NCBI RefSeq assembly: GCF_007992215.1
Contig: NZ_BJZV01000017.1
Location: 1-64,000, forward strand
Reading direction: 5' to 3'
DNA: 64,000 nucleotides
Source of the DNA: Methylobacterium gnaphalii
Lineage (GTDB): Bacteria > Pseudomonadota > Alphaproteobacteria > Rhizobiales > Beijerinckiaceae
Shown: piece after piece, positions 57,123 to 64,000 of the stretch
Numbering within the stretch: position 1 is the first letter of the stretch
Layout: the number at the start of each line of letters is the position of its first letter
The notes under the pieces: model-generated
The model's input: the letters and a program-made list of their open reading frames with translations, nothing else
Databases searched by the model: none
Told to the model about the DNA's origin: nothing
Program-made: the position numbers and the translations under genes

Positions 57123-58571
57123 TCACTTGTAGCAGACGGCCTTCGCCGCCTCGATCACCTCGGCCACGCTCGGCAGGGCGAGCTTCTCGAGGTTCGCCGC
57201 ATAGGGCATCGGCACGTCCTTGCCGGTCACCCGCAGCACCGGAGCGTCGAGATAATCGAAGGCGTCGGCCATCAGGCGGGCGACGATCTCGGCGCCGACG
57301 CCGCTCTGCGGGAAGCCCTCCTCGACGGTGACACAGCGGCCGGTCTTCTTCACGGATTCGACGATGGTGGCGCTGTCCATCGGGCGCAGCGTGCGCAGGT
57401 CGATCACCTCGGCCTCGATGCCCTCCTCGGCGAGCGCCTGCGCGGCCTTGAGCGCGTAGGTCATGCCGATGGAGAAGGAGACGAGGGTCACGTCCTTGCC
57501 CGGCCGATGCACCTTCGCCTTGCCGATCGGCAGCACGAAGTCGTCGAGCTGCGGCACCGGGAAGCTCTGGCCGTAGAGGATCTCGTTCTCGAGGAAGATC
57601 ACCGGATTGGGGTCGCGGATCGCGGCCTTGAGCAGGCCCTTGGCGTCAGAGGCCGTGTAGGGCGCCACCACCTTCAGGCCGGGAACGTTCGAGTACCAGG
57701 CGGAGTAGTCGTGGCTGTGCTGGGCGCCGACGCGGGCCGCGGCGCCGTTGGGGCCGCGGAAGACGATCGGGCAGCCGAGCTGGCCGCCTGACATGTACAG
57801 GGTCTTGGCCGCCGAGTTGATGATGTGGTCGATCGCCTGCATGGCGAAGTTGAAGGTCATGAATTCGCAGATCGGCCGCAGGCCCGCAAAGGCCGAGCCC
57901 ACCGCGATGCCGGCGAAGCCGTGTTCGGTGATCGGCGTGTCGACGACGCGGCGTGCGCCGAATTCCTGCAACAGCCCCTGCGTGATCTTGTAGGCGCCCT
58001 GGTATTCGGCGACCTCCTCGCCCATCACGAAGACCGTTTCGTCCTTGCGCATCTCCTCGGCCATGGCATCGCGCAGGGCCTCGCGCACGGTCATCGAGGC
58101 CATCGGCGTATCGGCCGGGAACTCGTCCATCACCGGCTCGGTGGCCTTGCTGGTGACGGCAGCCGGCGCGGCCGGCGCCTTCGGAGCGTCCTCGCTCGAT
58201 TTCGCGTCGGCGGAGGCCTCCTTCGCCATCCCCTCGGCCTGCATCTGCGGAGTTGGCGCGGCCGGGTCGTTGTCCCGGCCATTCGACTTCGCCTTGCCGC
58301 TGCCTGACGCGGCCTCGGAGACGTCCTCGCCCTCACCCGCGATGATCGCGATCGGCGTGTTGACGGCGACGTTCTCGGTGCCGTCCGGAACCAGGATCTT
58401 GGCGAGCACGCCCTCGTCGATCGCCTCGACCTCCATGGTTGCCTTGTCGGTCTCGATCTCGGCAAGGATGTCGCCGGACTTGACCGCGTCACCCTCCTTC
58501 TTGAGCCATTTGGCGAGCTTGCCCTCCTCCATGGTGGGCGAGAGGGCGGGCATCAGGATGTCGGTCGCCAT
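57123..58571 (-). CDS. pdhB: Pyruvate dehydrogenase E1 beta with N-terminal lipoyl domain
   Basis: The product has 482 residues. Residues 1-80 are a lipoyl domain ([15 protein letters not shown]) nearly identical to that of pdhC, then an Ala/Ser/Pro linker (about 85-145), then the E1-beta body ([35 protein letters not shown] and DLRTLRPMD). A lipoyl-bearing E1-beta is a known alphaproteobacterial feature. Confidence 0.97.
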   Translation of the reverse strand: MATDILMPALSPTMEEGKLAKWLKKEGDAVKSGDILAEIETDKATMEVEAIDEGVLAKILVPDGTENVAVNTPIAIIAGEGEDVSEAASGSGKAKSNGRDNDPAAPTPQMQAEGMAKEASADAKSSEDAPKAPAAPAAVTSKATEPVMDEFPADTPMASMTVREALRDAMAEEMRKDETVFVMGEEVAEYQGAYKITQGLLQEFGARRVVDTPITEHGFAGIAVGSAFAGLRPICEFMTFNFAMQAIDHIINSAAKTLYMSGGQLGCPIVFRGPNGAAARVGAQHSHDYSAWYSNVPGLKVVAPYTASDAKGLLKAAIRDPNPVIFLENEILYGQSFPVPQLDDFVLPIGKAKVHRPGKDVTLVSFSIGMTYALKAAQALAEEGIEAEVIDLRTLRPMDSATIVESVKKTGRCVTVEEGFPQSGVGAEIVARLMADAFDYLDAPVLRVTGKDVPMPYAANLEKLALPSVAEVIEAAKAVCYK

Positions 58572-58625
58572 GGACGCTGCTCTATCGATCCGGTCTCGTG
58601 GGGTGGTCGGTCGGCCGAGCTGGGC

Positions 58626-59675
58626 TCAGGCGCGAGCCTCCAGCAGAATGTCCGTCCAGAGCTCCCGCGGATCGGGCTCGGGATCGTTCGTAGCGAAGTC
58701 GGCGGATTCGTTGACGATCTCGCGGATCTCCGCATCCGTCGCCTTGAGATCCGCCTCAGCGACGCCGTGCGCCTCGATCAGGCGCTTGCGCACCATCTCG
58801 ATCGGGTCGTGCTCGTCGCGCATCTTCGAGACCTCGTCCTTCGACCGGTATTTGGCCGGGTCGGACATGGAGTGGCCGCGGTAGCGATAGGTCTGCATCT
58901 CCAGAATGTAGGGCCCTTTGCCAGACCTGGCGTGCTCGACGGCGCGGATTGCGGCCTCACGCACGGTGCGGACATCCATGCCGTCGACCTGCTCACCGGG
59001 GATGCCGAACGAGAGGCCGCGCCTCGAAAAATCAGGCTGGGCCGAGGCGCGAGCCACAGACGTGCCCATGGCGTAGCGGTTGTTCTCGATCACGTAGACC
59101 ACCGGCAGCTTCCAGAGAGCCGCCATGTTGAAGCTCTCGTAGACCTGGCCCTGGTTGGCCGCGCCGTCACCCATATAGGTGAAGCTGACCTTGCCGTTCT
59201 TGGTATAGGCGTCGGCGAACGCGAGGCCTGTACCGAGCGAGACCTGCGCGCCGACGATGCCGTGGCCGCCGAAGAACTGCTTCTCGCGCGAGAACATGTG
59301 CATCGAGCCGCCCTTGCCGCGGCTATAGCCGCCCCGGCGGCCGGTCAGCTCGGCCATGACCCCCTTGGCGTCCATGCCGCAGGCCAGCATGTGCCCGTGG
59401 TCGCGGTATCCGGTGATGACCTGGTCGCCATCGGTCGAGGCCATCTGCAGGCCGACCACGACGGCCTCCTGGCCGATATAGAGGTGGCAGAAGCCACCGA
59501 TGAGTCCCATGCCGTAGAGCTGGCCCGCCTTCTCTTCGAAGCGGCGGATCAGCAGCATCTCCCGATAGGCGTGGAGATCCTCGTCCTTGGTAAATTGCGG
59601 GATGTTCGGCGCCGGCTTGTGCTCGGGCGCGTCCACCGTGGATGCGGCCTTGCCCGGATTTCTGCCTGCTGCCAT
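58626..59675 (-). CDS. pdhA: Pyruvate dehydrogenase E1 alpha
   Basis: The product has 349 residues. The thiamine-diphosphate motif GDGAANQGQVYESFNMAAL and later VIENN, YRYRGHSMSDPAKYR (phosphorylation-loop region of eukaryotic relatives) are present. GGGAGAG precedes ATG 59675; an in-frame ATG at 59696 is less likely. It is the first gene of the pdh operon, 176 bp downstream of ftsB. Confidence 0.97.
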   Translation of the reverse strand: MAAGRNPGKAASTVDAPEHKPAPNIPQFTKDEDLHAYREMLLIRRFEEKAGQLYGMGLIGGFCHLYIGQEAVVVGLQMASTDGDQVITGYRDHGHMLACGMDAKGVMAELTGRRGGYSRGKGGSMHMFSREKQFFGGHGIVGAQVSLGTGLAFADAYTKNGKVSFTYMGDGAANQGQVYESFNMAALWKLPVVYVIENNRYAMGTSVARASAQPDFSRRGLSFGIPGEQVDGMDVRTVREAAIRAVEHARSGKGPYILEMQTYRYRGHSMSDPAKYRSKDEVSKMRDEHDPIEMVRKRLIEAHGVAEADLKATDAEIREIVNESADFATNDPEPDPRELWTDILLEARA

Positions 59676-59851
59676 CGGCACTCTCCCGAAACTCATGTTT
59701 CGAGAGGGTTCTAGAGCGCGGTGCACCGGAAAGCGAGGGTCGGCCTGACAGAGTCTTCAGCGTGTTACGGCCAAGCTCAGCGCGACTAACCGTCGATGAG
59801 ACAAGGTGGAACGGGCTCGAGATCGGTGCCCGCGAGGGTGCGGCAACGCCC

Positions 59852-60163
59852 TCAGGGATCGATGATCACCACGTCGTTGGCGTGGACGCGGCCGAGCACG
59901 ACGCGGGCGCGCTCCTCGAGCAGGTCGCGGTCGATCTTCTCGGAGCGCAGGAGTTCGACGCGGTGCTCCCAGGTCGCCCGCTCGGAATTCGCGGCGGCGA
60001 GTTCCTGCCTGAGACCGAAGGCCTGGATCTTGAGCGCGCGTTTGGCCTCCATGCCGCGGTTGCCCGTCTCGGCCTGGACCAGGAAATAGCCGCCGACGAG
60101 CGCCGAGACCGTCCAGAGGACGGCGGGCACGACGACAGCTCTGACGCGGCGGCGGATGACCAT
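59852..60163 (-). CDS. ftsB: FtsB-like septum formation initiator
   Basis: The product has 103 residues: basic N-terminus, one membrane helix (VLWTVSALVGGYFLVQA, about 15-33), then a coiled coil (LKIQAFGLRQELAAANSER to about 75) and DLLEERARVVLGRV. FtsB joins FtsQ and FtsL in the divisome. Its place between eno and pdhA is the usual alphaproteobacterial one. Confidence 0.9.
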   Translation of the reverse strand: MVIRRRVRAVVVPAVLWTVSALVGGYFLVQAETGNRGMEAKRALKIQAFGLRQELAAANSERATWEHRVELLRSEKIDRDLLEERARVVLGRVHANDVVIIDP

Positions 60164-60301
60164 GACGAGACCTTCGCCGCGTAGGGTGAAGAAAGCGTTT
60201 CACCGGAGCGTCACGCGTCGAGATCCTCGGTGATAGGGCGAACAGCCGAGCGATAAGAATGGAACAGAGCCGCGCTCGATGGGTGATCGAGAGCGAGAGA
60301 G

Positions 60302-61171
60302 TTACCCGCCCGGAACGCCTTGTAGCTCCGCCGTGCTCGCCAGAATCGTCTCCTGCAAGGCTGCCGCTACGACGTGATGACGGCCCGGGCCGAGTAGGAC
60401 GAATTCCACCTCGCCGATCGCAGGCAATCCGGCCGCCTCCGGGATCGGTCTCAGGCCCGGCGGCATCACCCGGGCCGAGTGCGGCGCGATGCCCAGGCCG
60501 GCCTCGACGGCTGCGCGCAGCCCCATCAGGCTGCCGCTGGTGCACGCGATCCGCCAGGGTCGCCCAGCCGCGTCGAGGGCGTCGATGGCCAGTGTGCGGG
60601 TCATCGAGGGCGGCGGGTAGAGGACAAGCGGCAGCGGCTGCCCTGGATCCGGGACGAAGCCGGGCCGGGCCGCCCAGATCAGGTCCTCCGCCCAAGCGAG
60701 TTCGCCGCGTGGATCACCGCGCCGCCGCTTGCAGAAGATGACATCGAGTTCGCCGGCATCGTAGCCCTGGTAGAGCACGCGGCTGAGGCCCACCGTGAGC
60801 TGAAGATCGACCGAGGGGTGTCGGTCGGCGAAGCGCGCGAGCACCTGGGCCAGGGTCGAGAGGGTGTAGTCCTCGGAGACGCCGAGCCGGATGCTGCCGC
60901 GCAGGCCACTCGGCGAGAAGAAGGCCCGCAACCGGTCATGCGCCTCCAGCACGTCGCGGGCGAAGCCGATCATGGCCTGACCGTCCAGCGTGGGGGCAAC
61001 CCGGTGGGTGTCCCGCATCAGCAGGGAGCGGCCGAGCGCCTGTTCCAGCCGCGCAATGTGTCCGCTCACGGTGGATTGCCGCACGCCGAGCGTATGGGCG
61101 GCCGCCGTGAAGCTGCTGCTTTCGACGACGGCCAGGAAGGAGCGGAGCAGCTCGACGTTCAGATTGCTCAT
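60302..61171 (-). CDS. LysR-family transcriptional regulator
   Basis: The product has 289 residues. Helix-turn-helix LLRSFLAVVESSSFTAAAHTL and RQSTVSGHIARLEQALG at 5-45, then a periplasmic-binding-like effector domain. It is divergent from a small membrane-protein gene, its most likely target. An ATG 3 bp upstream (61174) is also possible. Confidence 0.9.
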   Translation of the reverse strand: MSNLNVELLRSFLAVVESSSFTAAAHTLGVRQSTVSGHIARLEQALGRSLLMRDTHRVAPTLDGQAMIGFARDVLEAHDRLRAFFSPSGLRGSIRLGVSEDYTLSTLAQVLARFADRHPSVDLQLTVGLSRVLYQGYDAGELDVIFCKRRRGDPRGELAWAEDLIWAARPGFVPDPGQPLPLVLYPPPSMTRTLAIDALDAAGRPWRIACTSGSLMGLRAAVEAGLGIAPHSARVMPPGLRPIPEAAGLPAIGEVEFVLLGPGRHHVVAAALQETILASTAELQGVPGG

Positions 61172-61268
61172 CATGGTTCATGATAGCCGATATCCATACC
61201 GTCGGGGGCATGGCCGGCTTAGAGTCGAGGTCGAAGCTGTTTCGGAACACCTGCGCCAAGCCTCGCCG

Positions 61269-61487
61269 ATGCCCCCTGCCGTTCTCATGGCCACGATCTT
61301 CGTCGGTGGCTTCGTCGCGATTCCGGTACTCGGGAGATGGGCTCGTCACGTGACGGAGGTGCTTGCCTTCCTGCTGGCGATCACCGTCGTCATGGTTGCG
61401 AGCATGTATCTCTGCAACCGGTGGCCGCAATACTACGCCAATCCACGCAATCCGGTCGCCGTGGCTGCGGCGCCGTCGGCCCACTAG
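61269..61487 (+). CDS. Small membrane protein
   Basis: The product has 72 residues with two hydrophobic segments (about 3-20 and 28-47) and a short Asn/Pro/Ala tail. No family is recognised. ATG 61287 is an alternative start. It stands 97 bp from the divergent LysR gene and 7 bp before the DUF1275 gene. Confidence 0.5.
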   Translation: MPPAVLMATIFVGGFVAIPVLGRWARHVTEVLAFLLAITVVMVASMYLCNRWPQYYANPRNPVAVAAAPSAH

Positions 61488-61494
61488 GTCCGTG

Positions 61495-62208
61495 ATGCGT
61501 CTTATGAGATCGTCGATCACAGGCGAGGGTACCGCGGTTGGCGCCGCGCTCTCCTTCGTCGCCGGCTTCGTTGATGCAGCGGCCTTCATCGCTCTGACGG
61601 GGCTGTTCACGGCTCATGTCACCGGAAACTTCGTGCTGATCGGTGCCGAGCTGATTGCGAGTTCTGCCGGAGTGCTGGCGAAGCTCCTCGCGCTGCCGGT
61701 CTTCATGGCGGCGGTGGCCGGCGCGCGCATCCTCGCACTCTTGTTGGAGCGACACGGTTTCAGCCCTCTGCCCTGGCTGCTTGCCTGCGAGGCGGCCCTC
61801 CTTGCCGGGTTCGGCCTGTGCGGCATCCTGTGGTCGCCGATCGGTTCGCCGGACGGTGCCGCTTCCATCACCATCGGCATGCTCGCAGTCGCAGCCATGG
61901 GCCTGCAGAACGCCATTGGGCGTCTCTCACTCGGCCATCTCGCGCCGACGACGGTGATGACCGTGAGCGTGAGTCAGGCCGTCATCGACGCCACGGACCT
62001 CGCCTTGAAGAAAGCCGCAAACCCCGCGCAAACCCGCGCGCGGCTGACCCGCGTGTTGCCGGCCATCGTGGCCTTCGCGGCAGGCGCCCTATGCGGTGCC
62101 TTCGGCATCGCCCATCTCGCCTTCGGCTCCATCACTCTTCCGATTATCGTGTTGATCGCCCTCATCTTTCTGGCAATGGCGCCGGCCGAGACAAACGTCC
62201 CGGCTTGA
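61495..62208 (+). CDS. DUF1275 (YoaK-type) membrane protein
   Basis: The product has 237 residues with about six membrane helices. FVAGFVDAAAFIALTGLFTAHVTGNFV and AAMGLQNAIGRLSLGHLAPTTVMT carry the family motifs (each cited in two parts around TGLFTAHVTGN and MGLQNA). Function unknown; a transport role is often suggested. Downstream 62209-62327 holds no clear gene. Confidence 0.87.
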   Translation: MRLMRSSITGEGTAVGAALSFVAGFVDAAAFIALTGLFTAHVTGNFVLIGAELIASSAGVLAKLLALPVFMAAVAGARILALLLERHGFSPLPWLLACEAALLAGFGLCGILWSPIGSPDGAASITIGMLAVAAMGLQNAIGRLSLGHLAPTTVMTVSVSQAVIDATDLALKKAANPAQTRARLTRVLPAIVAFAAGALCGAFGIAHLAFGSITLPIIVLIALIFLAMAPAETNVPA

Positions 62209-62327
62209 GCGGGTCTGCCCGATGCGGGTCGCGGGCCTCACGGCGAAGGGCAATCCCCAAACGATCGACGCCCACCTCGAGGAGGCGGGCGTCGCGGTGA
62301 CGTGAGTTCTGGTGATCGTGCCGTCGC

Positions 62328-63692
<1,365 letters not shown>

Positions 63693-63855
63693 TTATCGGG
63701 CAAGGTGAAGCGCCGGGCAAGCGCCCCCGGGGGCTAAGATTTTTTCGGGGAGAGCGAACTATTCTTCTTCGTTTCGCCCCAGTCGCGCGTCTCCGGCCCT
63801 CTGCGGCATACCCGACGGGATGCGTCTTGCGTGGCCGGGCGCTATAGCGGGCGCC

Positions 63856-64000
63856 ATGACCGACGATATCGCTGCGCATGCCCGCCAACTCGGACACTCG
63901 ACGCCCCTGCCCGCCTCGCCCGAGGCAGCGCAGCTCGATCGCGTGCCGAACCCCCATCCCGATACGGACTATCTCGCCCGCTTCACGGCGCCGGAATTCA
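63856..64000 (+). CDS. queF: 7-cyano-7-deazaguanine reductase, 5' part
   Basis: The first 48 codons are visible. [20 protein letters not shown] and [20 protein letters not shown] match the N-terminus of unimodular QueF, which reduces preQ0 to preQ1 in queuosine synthesis. The gene runs off the window end. ATG 63856 agrees with the family. Confidence 0.9.
   Translation, partial: MTDDIAAHARQLGHSTPLPASPEAAQLDRVPNPHPDTDYLARFTAPEF

Noticed and set aside
62222..62305. 27-codon frame starting MRVAGLTAKGNPQ
   Set aside because: No ribosome-binding site or recognisable family; could be a gene remnant but cannot be supported.

Overview
The window is a piece of a high-GC alphaproteobacterial chromosome, most likely from a Methylobacterium-like member of the Rhizobiales (Hyphomicrobiales). 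Supporting signs are E1-beta of pyruvate dehydrogenase with its own lipoyl domain, the order eno / ftsB / pdhA / pdhB / pdhC / lpdA, UvrB with a long N-terminal extension, an ExoR-like Sel1 protein, many small DUF proteins typical of Methylobacterium and Bradyrhizobium (DUF3606, DUF6894-like, DUF3597, DUF5076), and REP-like hairpins of the alphaproteobacterial type.

Region by region. 1-7763 is a decayed lambda-like prophage beside tRNA-Leu(CAG): broken tail-tip, head and HNH genes, small phage genes and a complete tyrosine integrase. At least three internal junctions and two in-frame stops show that it is defective. Two minus-strand genes for exported proteins sit inside it. 8085-10905 is the rpsO-pnp pair with two good terminators. 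10943-13162 is an exported protein facing a winged-helix/TPR regulator; between them lie six CTGA repeats spaced 11-10-11-10-11 bp. 13334-26306 is accessory metabolism: a GST gene with an amber stop, ridA-potF, a nitrate/sulfonate/taurine-type ABC transporter, a soluble chemoreceptor-like protein, a MetX-like hydrolase, a second UppS-like prenyltransferase and a regulator/membrane-protein pair. 26530-35907 holds uvrB, yidB-like, an exoR-like gene, ilvD, a GST and a gamma-glutamyltransferase.

35908-37160 is an AT-rich islet with a PIN-like gene broken by two single-base frameshifts at homopolymer runs. It is followed by mutM, a near-perfect chromosomal parS site (38088-38103), ubiE, ubiB and coaBC, a block that lies near the replication origin in many Rhizobiales. 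43061-49960 has a diguanylate cyclase next to an HD-GYP phosphodiesterase, then an RND efflux pump operon with a 22-bp operator-like inverted repeat. 50135-53799 is a run of small stress-type or hypothetical genes around a fucA-like aldolase. 53857-59675 is the pyruvate dehydrogenase operon; ftsB, a LysR regulator, a DUF1275 membrane protein and eno follow, and the window ends inside queF.

The strongest candidates for something new are the helically phased CTGA array with its neighbouring regulator and exported protein, the PIN-like islet next to parS, and the two exported-protein cargo genes in the prophage remnant.
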